Assembly (NCBI RefSeq): GCF_000688235.1
Contig: NZ_JHYO01000008.1
Coordinates: 62,001-126,000, forward strand
Direction: 5' to 3'
DNA: 64,000 bases
Source of the DNA: Terasakiella pusilla DSM 6293
Lineage (GTDB): Bacteria; Pseudomonadota; Alphaproteobacteria; Rhodospirillales; Terasakiellaceae
Position numbers and translations under genes: made by a program. The notes under the pieces were generated by a model. The model saw only the letters and a program-made list of their open reading frames with translations, was not told the origin of the DNA and ran no database searches. This document shows positions 43,904 through 52,809 of this stretch, piece by piece. Positions within the stretch are counted from its first letter, which is position 1; the number at the start of each line of letters is the position of its first letter.

Positions 43904-44833
43904 ATGACCCCAATGATCGAAGATTTTCTCAACCGTGAAGAAGGACGCAGAAACCGCAGCCTTTCCAAGCGTTTTCGCACGTGGTTGGGGTCAGAAAAAG
44001 CAAAAGTCCATGCCGAAAAACTGGAACGCTGCCTCGCCAAATCCGGCAATGAGGCTAAAGCAGGCCAAGTCCTGCGCCAATGTGAAGAAGCCTATAAAGC
44101 GGATGATGCCTATCGCAAACAAGATAATAAGCGCAAAAAATCCCTCAAACAGTTTCAAGAAGCCTTTGAAAACTGGCTCAACACCGACAAAGGCAAACCC
44201 TATCTGATCGAAATTCTATCGGCAAAAACAGAAGAGGTGCGCGAACTGACCAAAGATGAAGCGGAAAAAGCCTTTGCCCGCGCAAACCCGCATCTTTTGC
44301 CCGAAGATTACCGCGACACCTCCAAAACCCGTATTCGCCCGGTACGCCATGCCCGGCTCAAAGGCGTTGAGGATTTGTCTTTTGATGTGATCGAACCGGG
44401 GCTGAATCAGCTTGGTCTGGTCGGCGCCAGTATCGTGCGCAGCTGGTCGGAGATCGTCGGCCCCGCCTTGGCGCAAAACACGCAGGCCGAACGCGTCACC
44501 TTCCCACCGAAAGCCCGCACCAACGGCACGTTGTTTATCAAGGCGCGCCATGGCTTTAACACCATCATCCAGCATCACCTGTCCCAGATCATCTTTCGCA
44601 TTAACAGCCATTTTGGCTTTTCTGCGATTTCGGAAATTCGCATTTCCAAACGGTACTACGAAGAATTTGACAGCACTGGAGACCGTGTGGTGCGCAAAGT
44701 CATGTCCAGCCGCGTCACTCCCGCCAGCGAAGTCTCACCCAATACAGCAAAACTCTTGGAAGGGATCACCGATCCGGAGCTTCGTAAAGCCTTTGAAGAA
44801 TTGGGCAAAGTGATCAAGGCACGTAACGGTTAA
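43904..44833 (+). CDS. DciA-like (DUF721) protein with long N-terminal extension
   Basis: A 309-residue protein from the ATG at 43904, with AAGGA 6 nt upstream; an in-frame start at 43844 is possible. The C-terminal half (about 160-265) has the DUF721 pattern: IVRSWSEIVGPALAQNT, LFIKARHGFNTIIQHHLSQIIFRIN, I-x-EIRI. DciA-type proteins help load the replicative helicase. The N-terminal 150 residues are highly charged and helical, and are not part of the core domain. The order mutY-DUF721-DsbA-like-smc is familiar from alphaproteobacteria. Confidence 0.78.
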   Translation: MTPMIEDFLNREEGRRNRSLSKRFRTWLGSEKAKVHAEKLERCLAKSGNEAKAGQVLRQCEEAYKADDAYRKQDNKRKKSLKQFQEAFENWLNTDKGKPYLIEILSAKTEEVRELTKDEAEKAFARANPHLLPEDYRDTSKTRIRPVRHARLKGVEDLSFDVIEPGLNQLGLVGASIVRSWSEIVGPALAQNTQAERVTFPPKARTNGTLFIKARHGFNTIIQHHLSQIIFRINSHFGFSAISEIRISKRYYEEFDSTGDRVVRKVMSSRVTPASEVSPNTAKLLEGITDPELRKAFEELGKVIKARNG

Positions 44834-44913
44834 GTTACATACTTATCCTTTTTTTGCCACATTCACCCTCTAATCTAAGGCAATTGTTTTAGTTAATCTT
44901 TTGGAGCTATTCC

Positions 44914-45630
44914 TTGAAAAAGTTCATCTTGAATGCAAGACACTATTTTGTCCTCCCTGCCCTTTTAGCACTCACTTTGACCGCCTGTGGTGAATCAGAG
45001 CCTGAAACAAGTGAAAACACGACACCTTCAGCGCAAGAAACACAATCAACAGAACAAGTGAAACCCATTGAAACAAAGGCAAAGACAAAAGCGACCAACG
45101 TCTCCCTTTCAGAACAAGACCTGCAACGGATGATTGGCGACCCCAACGCCCCGGTCACAATGATCGAATATGCTTCTTACACCTGCCCCCACTGTGCGGA
45201 CTTCCACACAAAAGTCCTGCCGCAGATTAAAAAAGAATTTGTCGATACTGGCAAAGTTAAAGTTATCTTCCGTGACTTCCCGTTTGAACGTGTAGGCGCA
45301 ACGGCTGCGCTCCTGTCAACCTGTGTCGACCCCAGCCGTTACCATGGTTTCAACGACCTGTTGATGAAACAGCAATCCCAGTGGGCAGCCTCGCCCAATC
45401 CGGTCGGCAGCCTGTTGAAATTAGCAAAACTTGCGGGTCTGTCCCAAGAAAAAATCGATTCGTGTCTGGCAAATGAAAAACTGCTCGATGAAATCGTTGC
45501 CGTTCGTAAGGAAGCTATGGATAAACATGGCTTTAACTCAACGCCCAGCTTCCTGATTAACGATGAAAAAGTCGTCGGCAGCGGCGAGTATGAGCGCTTT
45601 AAAAGCATCATCGAAAGCAAACTTGACTAA
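44914..45630 (+). CDS. DsbA-family thiol:disulfide oxidoreductase lipoprotein
   Basis: A 238-residue protein with a TTG start at 44914 (GGAG upstream) and a signal peptide ending in LTAC (C25 lipidated). A Glu/Thr-rich linker (26-65) leads into a thioredoxin-fold DsbA domain with C91-P-H-C94 (SYTCPHCADFH) and cis-proline in NSTPSFLI. The domain type is the single-helical-insert DsbA/BdbD-like group that often acts on periplasmic proteins. Sits between the DciA-like gene and smc and is followed by a terminator-like hairpin. Confidence 0.88.
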   Translation: MKKFILNARHYFVLPALLALTLTACGESEPETSENTTPSAQETQSTEQVKPIETKAKTKATNVSLSEQDLQRMIGDPNAPVTMIEYASYTCPHCADFHTKVLPQIKKEFVDTGKVKVIFRDFPFERVGATAALLSTCVDPSRYHGFNDLLMKQQSQWAASPNPVGSLLKLAKLAGLSQEKIDSCLANEKLLDEIVAVRKEAMDKHGFNSTPSFLINDEKVVGSGEYERFKSIIESKLD

Positions 45631-45661
45631 GACAACGTCAGTTTGAAATTGCCTATCTGAA

Positions 45662-45690
45662 AACGGCCTCGTATATTCGGGGTCGTTTTT
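45662..45690 (+). terminator. Terminator between the DsbA-like gene and smc
   Basis: AACGGCCTCG (45662-45671) pairs with CGGGGTCGTT (45678-45687) with two G-U pairs, followed by a T-run. It lies 32 nt after the DsbA-like stop and 22 nt before the smc start, so some read-through or a promoter inside the stem region must serve smc. Confidence 0.65.
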
Positions 45691-45712
45691 TATTTTTTAG
45701 GTCACACGCCCC

Positions 45713-48700
45713 TTGATTCAATTCAAGAAACTTCGACTGACAGGGTTCAAATCCTTCGTGGATCATTCCGAACTGCTGATCAACACCGGGCTGACCGGTG
45801 TGGTCGGACCGAACGGCTGTGGCAAATCCAATCTTGTCGAAGCCCTTCGCTGGGTCATGGGCGAAACCTCCGCCAAGCAAATGCGCGGCGGGGAAATGGA
45901 TGACGTGATCTTTGCCGGGTCCGGCAATCGCCCGCCCCGCAACGTCGCCGAAGTCGGCCTGATCCTTGACAATACCTCGCGTACCGCCCCTGCCTTGTTT
46001 AATAATGAGGAAGAATTGCAAGTGACGCGCCGGATCGAACGGTCCAAGGGGTCAAACTATAAAGTCAATGGGCAAGACGTCCGCGCGCGTGATGTGCAAC
46101 TGCTCTTTGCCGATGCCGCGACCGGTGCGCGATCAACCGCGATGGTGTCGCAAGGTAAGATCGGGCAGATCATTAGCGCCAAACCCCAAGCCCGCCGCAT
46201 CATCCTTGAAGAAGCCGCAGGCATCACCGGCCTGCATTCACGCCGCCACGAAGCCGAACTGCGCCTGCGCGGGGCAGAAAGCAATCTTGGACGCTTGGAC
46301 GATGTGCTTGTAACGCTGGAAGCGCAACATAAAAACCTGCAAAAACAGGCCCGTCAAGCCAGTCGCTACAAAACCATTTCCGATCGCATCCGAAAGGCAG
46401 AAGCCCTATTGTTCCACATGCGTTGGGGCAATGCACTGGATGAACTGGACAAGGCAAGGAGCGCTTTTAAACAGGCCGAACAACGCGTCCATGACCTGAC
46501 CTCGCGGGCGGCCGAAGCCTCTAAAGTGCAGGCCGAAGCTTCCACCCACCTGCCTGCCTTGCGGGAAGCCGAAGCCGCGGCAGGCGCGGAACTGCATCGC
46601 CTGACCATCGCACGCGAACAGCTGGATAACGAAGAAAAACGCCTTGAAGACACTAAGGCCGAGCTGAAACGCCGCATCGAACAGGCGACCCAAGACCTTG
46701 AGCGTGAAACCGAATTTGGCAAAGACGCCCAAGCCGCCCTAACCCGTCTTGAAAACGAACGCGAAAATATCGCGGTTCAAGGCGAAGATGATGAGATGCT
46801 GCGCGAAGAAGCCCTTGAGCGCCTTGAAATGGTCAAGGAAGAAGTCGCCCAGCGTGAAGAACGCATCAACAGCCTGACCGAAGAAGTTGCCCAAAGCGAA
46901 GCCAAACGCAACAGCTTAAAAAACCGGATGAACGAGCAGGAAGCCCAGCTGCAAAAACTGCAAGGGCGCAAAAGCGAGCTTGTCGCCCAAAAGGCGGAGT
47001 TGGAGGCCACCCGTCTCGATGAAGACCAGCTGATGGAAGCAGAAGCCCTGCTGGAAGAAATCACAGAGCGTCAACTCCAGCAGACAGAAGCCATTGAACA
47101 GGCCGAAGATACCCGCAGCCAAGCCCGCGAAGCCGTGCAAGCCGCGCTGAATCACTTGCGCGAAAACGAAGCGGTCATCGCCAAGCTGGAAGCTGAAGAA
47201 GATGCTTTGGCCGAGCTGTTGGACACCAACAACGAGGATGACAGCGGTAGCCCCATCATTGACGATATCGCGGTTGAGGCTGGCTATGAAGCCGCCCTTG
47301 GCGCTGCCCTTGGCGATGATCTATCGGCGTCGCGCGATCATCAGGCTGCACTCCATTGGGAACAATTATCCCCACTTGCCAACCCGTTGCCCCTGCCCGA
47401 ATCCGCCCGCCCGCTTTCCGGCCTGACCAAAGCTCCGGCAGAACTTGCCCGCCGTTTGGGTCAAGTTGGTGTGGTTGAGACACCCCAAGACGCCGCGCGA
47501 TTACAAGCCGAATTGCAGCAAGGCCAACGGCTTGTGAGTACACAGGGCGGCATGTGGCGTTGGGACGGGTTTGTCACCGCCCCCGGCGCACCGAGTGCAG
47601 CAGCGATTCGCCTAAAGCAAAAAAACCGTCTTGGGGAAATTCGCCAGCTCTGGGAAGAAGCCCGCGCCAAAACCGACGAGGCCGAAGAACGTCTGCAACA
47701 GACCAAAGAGCGTGAGACACAAGCAGATGAGGCCGAGAAAGCCCTGCGTGAAGATTTGCGCCAAACCAATGCGCAACTGGAAGCCGCGCGCACCCAGCTT
47801 TCCAACCTGAAAAATCAGATCAACACCCTTGATGCGAAACTCGCCACCCTCAATGACACACTGGAACGCATCGCCCAAGAAAGTGAAGAAGTTGCCGAAA
47901 ATCTGATGGGCACCAAAGTCGATCTGGAAGACCTGCCCGAAGGTGATCAGGGCCGCGAGCAACTGTTGTTGTTGCGCGAAGAACTGGCAGATAAACGCAC
48001 ATTGTTGATGGATCATCAATCCGCCTTTGAACGTATCAAGCAGGAGGGGGAGAACCGCCATCGCCGTCTCAAAGAGATTGGCGAAGAACTGACCTCCTGG
48101 AAAAACCGTGCCGAGCGGACCTCCCGCCATATCGAAGATTTGGGTGAACGCCGCGCCGGATTGCTGGAAGAACTGGAAACACTGGCTGAGCGACCAGAAG
48201 AAATTGAAGGCAAGCGCCAAGCCCTGTTTGAAGGGATCGAACGCGCCGAAGAAAAACGCAAATTCTGCGCCGACAAACTGGTTGAAGCCGAAAGCCATCT
48301 GCGTGATGTGGATGCCCACACCCGTCAGGCAGAGGCCGAGTTGGCCACCTGCCGTGAAGAACGCGTGCGCTTTGAAGCCCATGTCAATCAGGGCAAGCAA
48401 TTGTGCATGGCTCTTGCCGAACGTATCCGCGACCGACTGGATTGCAAACCGGAAGAGCTGGAAGAGATTGCCGAGATTGATGAAGGTTCTGAGCTGCCGG
48501 ACCTTGACGCCGCAGAAAAACGCGTTGATCGCCTGTTGCGTGAACGTGACACCATGGGGCCGGTCAACCTGCGTGCGGAAACCGAGCTGGAAGAGTTGGA
48601 CGAACAAGTCAAAACCATGACTTCGGAACGCGAAGACCTGACCAAAGCCATTGATAAACTGCGTCAAGGGATTAACGAGCTAAACCGGGAAGGTCGCGAC

Positions 48701-49177
48701 CGCCTGCTGACCTCGTTCAACGAAGTAAACCAACATTTTAAAGAATTGTTCACCCGCCTGTTTGGCGGCGGGGATGCGCATCTTCAATTAATCGAAGATG
48801 ACGACCCCTTGCAAGCCGGCCTTGAGATTATGGCCTCGCCACCGGGCAAACGGATGCAAATTCTCTCCCTGCTGTCAGGGGGGGAGCAAGCCTTAACCGC
48901 CCTTGCGTTGTTGTTTGGTGTCTTTTTGACCAACCCTGCCCCCATTTGCGTCCTCGATGAGGTCGATGCCCCGCTTGATGACGCCAACGTGGACCGTTTT
49001 TGTACCATGTTGGAAGAAATGTCACGCAGTGGCTCCACCCGCTTTTTGATTATCACCCACCACCGCATGACCATGGCGCGCATGCATCGTCTGTTTGGTG
49101 TCACCATGACGGAACGCGGCGTGTCCCAGCTTGTCTCGGTTGACCTACAAAAAGCGGAAGAACTGGTGGATACCTAG
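45713..49177 (+). CDS. smc: Chromosome partition protein SMC
   Basis: An 1154-residue condensin ATPase. The TTG start at 45713 is required because the conserved F-x-x-L-x-L-x-GFKSF strand begins at once. Walker A is GPNGCGKS (32-39). Two coiled-coil arms flank a compact hinge at about 505-620 (VEAGYEAALGAALGDDL). The C-terminal head has the signature LSGGEQALTALALLF (near 1053) and Walker B CVLDEVDAPLDD (near 1080). SMC organises and separates the chromosome; its partners scpA/scpB are not in this window. Confidence 0.97.
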   Translation: MIQFKKLRLTGFKSFVDHSELLINTGLTGVVGPNGCGKSNLVEALRWVMGETSAKQMRGGEMDDVIFAGSGNRPPRNVAEVGLILDNTSRTAPALFNNEEELQVTRRIERSKGSNYKVNGQDVRARDVQLLFADAATGARSTAMVSQGKIGQIISAKPQARRIILEEAAGITGLHSRRHEAELRLRGAESNLGRLDDVLVTLEAQHKNLQKQARQASRYKTISDRIRKAEALLFHMRWGNALDELDKARSAFKQAEQRVHDLTSRAAEASKVQAEASTHLPALREAEAAAGAELHRLTIAREQLDNEEKRLEDTKAELKRRIEQATQDLERETEFGKDAQAALTRLENERENIAVQGEDDEMLREEALERLEMVKEEVAQREERINSLTEEVAQSEAKRNSLKNRMNEQEAQLQKLQGRKSELVAQKAELEATRLDEDQLMEAEALLEEITERQLQQTEAIEQAEDTRSQAREAVQAALNHLRENEAVIAKLEAEEDALAELLDTNNEDDSGSPIIDDIAVEAGYEAALGAALGDDLSASRDHQAALHWEQLSPLANPLPLPESARPLSGLTKAPAELARRLGQVGVVETPQDAARLQAELQQGQRLVSTQGGMWRWDGFVTAPGAPSAAAIRLKQKNRLGEIRQLWEEARAKTDEAEERLQQTKERETQADEAEKALREDLRQTNAQLEAARTQLSNLKNQINTLDAKLATLNDTLERIAQESEEVAENLMGTKVDLEDLPEGDQGREQLLLLREELADKRTLLMDHQSAFERIKQEGENRHRRLKEIGEELTSWKNRAERTSRHIEDLGERRAGLLEELETLAERPEEIEGKRQALFEGIERAEEKRKFCADKLVEAESHLRDVDAHTRQAEAELATCREERVRFEAHVNQGKQLCMALAERIRDRLDCKPEELEEIAEIDEGSELPDLDAAEKRVDRLLRERDTMGPVNLRAETELEELDEQVKTMTSEREDLTKAIDKLRQGINELNREGRDRLLTSFNEVNQHFKELFTRLFGGGDAHLQLIEDDDPLQAGLEIMASPPGKRMQILSLLSGGEQALTALALLFGVFLTNPAPICVLDEVDAPLDDANVDRFCTMLEEMSRSGSTRFLIITHHRMTMARMHRLFGVTMTERGVSQLVSVDLQKAEELVDT

Positions 49178-49184
49178 GGCTTCT

Positions 49185-49739
49185 TTATCCCACAAGATCA
49201 TGTGCTGAGACGATCTTTGCAAAGGAAAACCCAAGGGCCGCCATAAAGGTCGCCTGCACGTCCTTTGCGGCAATCGTCTGTCCGTCAAATACCAGATCAC
49301 GGGTCGCACAGGCATCGGCAACAACCGTACAATCATAGCCAAAATCTGCGGCTGCCCGCACGGTAGAATCGATGCAATTCTGCGTCATCGCGCCGACGAC
49401 GACCAGTTTTGTGATGCCATTTTGATCCAGCACCCCTTTTAAATCCGTGCCTAAAAAGCTGTTCGCCTTATGCTTTGTGATCACAACCTCGTCTTCAAGT
49501 GGCGAAACACTGTCATGAATGTCAGCCCCCATCGTCTTAGGCTGAAAAAACGGGATCTTCGCGCTCAAGGCCTCATGACGCACATGGACAATCAGGTCCT
49601 TTTCTGCCCGAAAATGTGCCAGGACGCGTGACGCATTCTCAGCCGCCGCTTCCATCCCGACAAGTGGCCAGGCATGGGCCTCAAAGCTTGGGAAATAATC
49701 ATTCTGAATGTCTATGAGCACCAAAGCTGTCTTCGTCAT
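49185..49739 (-). CDS. Isochorismatase-family cysteine hydrolase
   Basis: A 184-residue enzyme from the ATG at 49739, with AGGAAG upstream. The triad D10 (LIDIQNDY), K89 (VITKHKANSF) and C122 (GAMTQNCIDSTVRAA) is complete and the size is right for a single-domain hydrolase of the nicotinamidase/isochorismatase fold. The substrate is unknown. It faces a GlxA-type regulator on the opposite strand, which may control it. Confidence 0.85.
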   Translation of the reverse strand: MTKTALVLIDIQNDYFPSFEAHAWPLVGMEAAAENASRVLAHFRAEKDLIVHVRHEALSAKIPFFQPKTMGADIHDSVSPLEDEVVITKHKANSFLGTDLKGVLDQNGITKLVVVGAMTQNCIDSTVRAAADFGYDCTVVADACATRDLVFDGQTIAAKDVQATFMAALGFSFAKIVSAHDLVG

Positions 49740-49843
49740 CTTCTCTTCCTTTCTGTCTGACGATTGCAATGATGTTAGTCTTGCTCAGGTCTGCAAAAAT
49801 AGCTAACGTCACAAATGACATTATTCAGGCAAAATGTGACAAA

Positions 49844-50755
49844 ATGATCAAAATCGCGATCGTCAGTTATCCTGACAGCCTTCAATCCGCCGTGTTCGGT
49901 CTTGCGGAGATGTTTCACCTTGCCAACCGCAATGATCCCCCCGCCCCCTTTCAGTGTGACATTGTGACAGAGGATGTGCCCTCACGCGCATACAACATCG
50001 TGATCCTTCCGCCCAATTTGGGAAGCGAGTATACCGAGCAAGCCTCAGACAGTTTAAACACATGGCTTTGCGACCAAAAACAGCAAGGTGCGATTTTATG
50101 TGCGGCCTGTGCCGGCTGCTTTATTTTAGGTCAAAGCATTGATTTAACGGGTCGCCGCGTGACGACCCACTGGGCGCTTGCGGACAAGTTTCGCACCGCC
50201 TTTCCCAAAACCGAGCTTGATAGTGACAAGATTTTGATCAACGATGGTGATCTTATTACCGCAGGCGGCCTGATGGCCTGGGTCGATCTTGGCTTGGAAC
50301 TGATCGCCCAATTTTCCAGCCCGACCATTATGCGCAAGGTCGGTAAAACCATGGTGGTCGATACCGCCCGACGTGAGCAACGATTCTACAAGCGTTTTTC
50401 ACCACGGCGCGATCATGGAGATCAAGCCATTTTGAATTTGCAAAACCACCTAGAAGAACACTATCACCAGCCTATGACCGTATCAAAGATGGCTGACTTC
50501 TGTGGTTTAGAGCCACGCAGCTTTCTGCGGCATTTTACCAAATGCTGTCAGCTCACCCCAAAGCTTTATCAACAGCAGCTGCGCATCCAAAAAGCTTGTG
50601 ATTTACTGGAAGGCACCCCCCAAACCATAGATCAGATTTCCTACCACGTCGGCTATGAAGACATATCAGCCTTTCGCCGCACCTTCATCAAAGTGATGGG
50701 GCTGACACCTCGTGACTTTAAAAACCGGTTTGGGGAAGCGAGCTTTGCTGTCTAG
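49844..50755 (+). CDS. GlxA-type transcriptional regulator (DJ-1/PfpI plus AraC HTH)
   Basis: A 303-residue protein from the ATG at 49844 (start uncertain; the frame is open to 49769). Residues 1-170 form a DJ-1/PfpI-like domain with the nucleophile-elbow-like CAACAGCFILGQS, usually a ligand-sensing version. The C-terminal 100 residues are an AraC double helix-turn-helix (MTVSKMADFCGLEPRSFLRHF, then I-x-YHVGYEDISAFRRTF). It is divergent from the cysteine hydrolase gene by 104 bp, a common regulator-target layout. Confidence 0.85.
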   Translation: MIKIAIVSYPDSLQSAVFGLAEMFHLANRNDPPAPFQCDIVTEDVPSRAYNIVILPPNLGSEYTEQASDSLNTWLCDQKQQGAILCAACAGCFILGQSIDLTGRRVTTHWALADKFRTAFPKTELDSDKILINDGDLITAGGLMAWVDLGLELIAQFSSPTIMRKVGKTMVVDTARREQRFYKRFSPRRDHGDQAILNLQNHLEEHYHQPMTVSKMADFCGLEPRSFLRHFTKCCQLTPKLYQQQLRIQKACDLLEGTPQTIDQISYHVGYEDISAFRRTFIKVMGLTPRDFKNRFGEASFAV

Positions 50756-51087
50756 GCGACTTTGACCACAAAATTATAAAAGGCAATATGTCCCTTTAAC
50801 GCTGCGGCCCCTTCTTTCGTCGGGTCTTCATACGCCCAAGCGACATTTTCAGCCTCACGCCCGTTCAACGCAATTGTCCAATAAGACGCATCCCCTTTAC
50901 GTGGGCAATGCGTTACCTTGTCCGTTGGGGTAAGTAGCTCCATGCGAATATCTTTTTTGGGGAAGTAGATGACTGGCTTAAATGCCCCTTCCGTTAGGTT
51001 CAACGCGTTTTGTGAAGTTGCGATCACTTCACCATCGAAGGTGGCCGTCACTGTTTTTCCCACAGGCTCGATAACCAAATCGGACAT
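50752..51087 (-). CDS. DUF427-family protein
   Basis: A 111-residue single-domain DUF427 protein. The block PVIYFPKKDI...T-x-CPRKGDASYWTI...AWAYEDP...I-x-GHIAFY is the family pattern. Function is not established. AAAGGAAAA lies before the start. Convergent with the GlxA-type gene, overlapping it by 4 nt at the stops. Confidence 0.88.
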   Translation of the reverse strand: MSDLVIEPVGKTVTATFDGEVIATSQNALNLTEGAFKPVIYFPKKDIRMELLTPTDKVTHCPRKGDASYWTIALNGREAENVAWAYEDPTKEGAAALKGHIAFYNFVVKVA

Positions 51088-51211
51088 GATATTTTCCTTT
51101 CCTAAATGCCTTGATCAGACGCTAGACCAAAGCGGAAATTTTCACCAATCACCACACTTCACAAAACCGTGAAAATGGCTTGAAGGCGGGAAAAACTTGA
51201 AAAAAAAGCCA

Positions 51212-51248
51212 AAGCCTTTCATAACCATACCAACGATTTGAAAGGCTT
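51212..51248 (+). promoter_or_regulatory. 5' leader hairpin covering a ribosome site
   Basis: AAGCCTTTC (51212-51220) pairs perfectly with GAAAGGCTT (51240-51248) across 19 nt. The right arm contains the AAAGG that would serve as Shine-Dalgarno for the ATG at 51255. Folding should hide the ribosome site, suggesting translational control. Inferred from sequence only. Confidence 0.45.
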
Positions 51249-51254
51249 AAGAAC

Positions 51255-51620
51255 ATGATTGAAAATAATTTTGGAAAACTGGGCGCAACCCAGATTGAAG
51301 CGCTCGCAAAAGCTGAACCGCTTATTGATGCGATCCTCAAAGCGCAAGACGAGGTTGATTACGAAGCCTTCTGCGCCAATTTTGAAGGCGGTTTGCGCAC
51401 CAACATCACCAAAAGCGACTTTGAACAAAACGCCCGGCACATCCTGTCAACCATGGGCAAATTCAAAGAAAAAAAGTTCCTCGCAACCCTTAACCGCCAA
51501 GGCATGGTCGGTCTGATCTACAAATGCAAATTTGACGGCAGCCCGGATGATTTCATCCTCACCTTTACCTTGAACGATCAAGCCGACCCTTTAAAGGCGT
51601 CCGGCATCTGGATTAGTTAA
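51255..51620 (+). CDS. Small uncharacterised protein
   Basis: A 121-residue soluble protein without signal peptide. It is predicted helix-rich at first (IEALAKAEPLIDAILKAQDEVDYEAFC) and then strands (EKKFLATLNRQGMVGLIYKCKFDGSPDDFILTFTLN), a layout like NTF2/DUF3887-type small domains, but I cannot assign a family. Codon use matches the chromosomal neighbours. Convergent with the Lrp-type regulator gene, and preceded by a hairpin that includes its ribosome site. Confidence 0.65.
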   Translation: MIENNFGKLGATQIEALAKAEPLIDAILKAQDEVDYEAFCANFEGGLRTNITKSDFEQNARHILSTMGKFKEKKFLATLNRQGMVGLIYKCKFDGSPDDFILTFTLNDQADPLKASGIWIS

Positions 51621-51644
51621 ACCGCTAATCGACCAGCTCTCCGC

Positions 51645-52103
51645 TCACACATAATCCAAGGGCAGCTCGGTGGTGCATTTGATTTTCTCCATCGCGAAGG
51701 AGGAAGATACATCATTGAGCTGCACTTTCTGGATCAGGCGTTTGTAAACCTGATCAAAGGCCTCGATATCCGGCACGACGATCTTGAGCAGGTAATCCAC
51801 ATCCCCACTCATACGATAAAATTCAACCACTTCTTCGATAGATGAAACAGCTTCGGAAAAATACTGGAGCCAAGCAGCATCATGGTGTCCAGTCTTGATG
51901 GACACAAACACAGTTGTCTTTAAGTTCAGATGCTTATCATCCAACAAGGCGACCCGAGCACGGATCACCCCGTTTTTTTCCAAATTCTGGATGCGACGCC
52001 AGCAGGGGGTCGTCGACAAGTTTACTTTTTCAGCGATCTCAGCAACGGAGAGCGACGCATCTGACTGCATGGTTTGCAGGATCTTTTTATCTATGTCATC
52101 CAT
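51645..52103 (-). CDS. Lrp/AsnC-family transcriptional regulator
   Basis: A 152-residue regulator of usual size. The N-terminal winged helix includes LQTMQSDASLSVAEIAEKVNLSTTPCWRRIQNLEKNGVI; the C-terminal RAM domain (about 65-150) has the G-x-x-DYLLKIV-x-D motif for ligand and octamer contacts. These proteins sense amino acids. No obvious target gene is adjacent apart from the small convergent gene. Confidence 0.93.
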   Translation of the reverse strand: MDDIDKKILQTMQSDASLSVAEIAEKVNLSTTPCWRRIQNLEKNGVIRARVALLDDKHLNLKTTVFVSIKTGHHDAAWLQYFSEAVSSIEEVVEFYRMSGDVDYLLKIVVPDIEAFDQVYKRLIQKVQLNDVSSSFAMEKIKCTTELPLDYV

Positions 52104-52415
52104 GATTTCGTATTCTCTTCAGGAGGTGCGTTTCTTATTTTAATTTCAATTTGGCGGAAAACTAACACATTCTTGCAGGAATCACATAGCGCTTATTCAG
52201 CCTCTTTTTCCCGATTCCCTTACCTGAGTACCGTTTAGCAAGTGGTAATCCCACTTTTTGCATATATTTTCCAATACCTTACAAGCCGTTTTTCCGGCCT
52301 TGACACATAGGGTGCGCGTATATATGTTCCGAGCCACATTCGGCTTAAGTGCTGAGAAGTGGGGGAAGCGTTTGTTCTCTCTCATTTTGCTCCCGAAATT
52401 TCAGGGATTTGGAAG
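52104..52415. other. Intergenic region with atp promoter and leader
   Basis: A 312-bp gap between the divergent Lrp-type gene and atpI. The Lrp-side promoter region has no motif I can support. The right part holds the atp promoter at 52300-52328 and a leader of about 80 nt. No gene or RNA family recognised. Confidence 0.6.
52300..52328 (+). promoter_or_regulatory. Promoter of the atp (F0) operon
   Basis: TTGACA (52300-52305), a perfect -35, lies exactly 17 bp before TATGTT (52323-52328). Start of transcription would be near 52335, leaving an untranslated leader of about 80 nt before atpI. Confidence 0.7.
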
Positions 52416-52781
52416 ATGAGTGATAAAGACGAACGTTCCGAACTAGACAAGTTCGACACCCGGTTAAAGCAGGCGCAGGAATCTTCTATTGCGCCGCGCG
52501 GTTTGAAGGCACCAACCAACGAACCGCCCAAAGGGTTAGGGCTTGCCTTACGCTGTGGGGCTGACCTGGTTTCAGGTCTGGCTGTCGGGGTAGGCATCGG
52601 CTATGCGTTGGACACGTATGTGTTCGACACAAAACCATGGTTGATGGTCTTGTTTTTCTTCTTGGGTGCAGCAGCCGGAATTATGAACGTTTTTCGGACG
52701 GTTCAGGGTTTGGGGTTAGCCGTTGGCTATAAAGACACTCCGCCTCGGCAGACCGGAAAAGACGATAATTTAAAGGATTAG
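52416..52781 (+). CDS. atpI: ATP synthase accessory protein AtpI
   Basis: A 121-residue protein from the ATG at 52416 (GGAAG upstream). A charged N-terminus (about 1-50) precedes two membrane helices (GADLVSGLAVGVGIGYALDTY and WLMVLFFFLGAAAGIMNVFRTV) of the AtpI/AtpZ type. It helps assemble the c-ring. First gene of the F0 operon, 28 nt before atpB. Confidence 0.88.
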   Translation: MSDKDERSELDKFDTRLKQAQESSIAPRGLKAPTNEPPKGLGLALRCGADLVSGLAVGVGIGYALDTYVFDTKPWLMVLFFFLGAAAGIMNVFRTVQGLGLAVGYKDTPPRQTGKDDNLKD

Positions 52782-52809
52782 CCTTTTTTAGGGCAAAGAT
52801 GAGGGCACT

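Noticed and set aside
47612-48667. 351-residue ORF antisense to smc
   Set aside because: Phe/Gln-rich mirror of coiled-coil codons, typical shadow composition.
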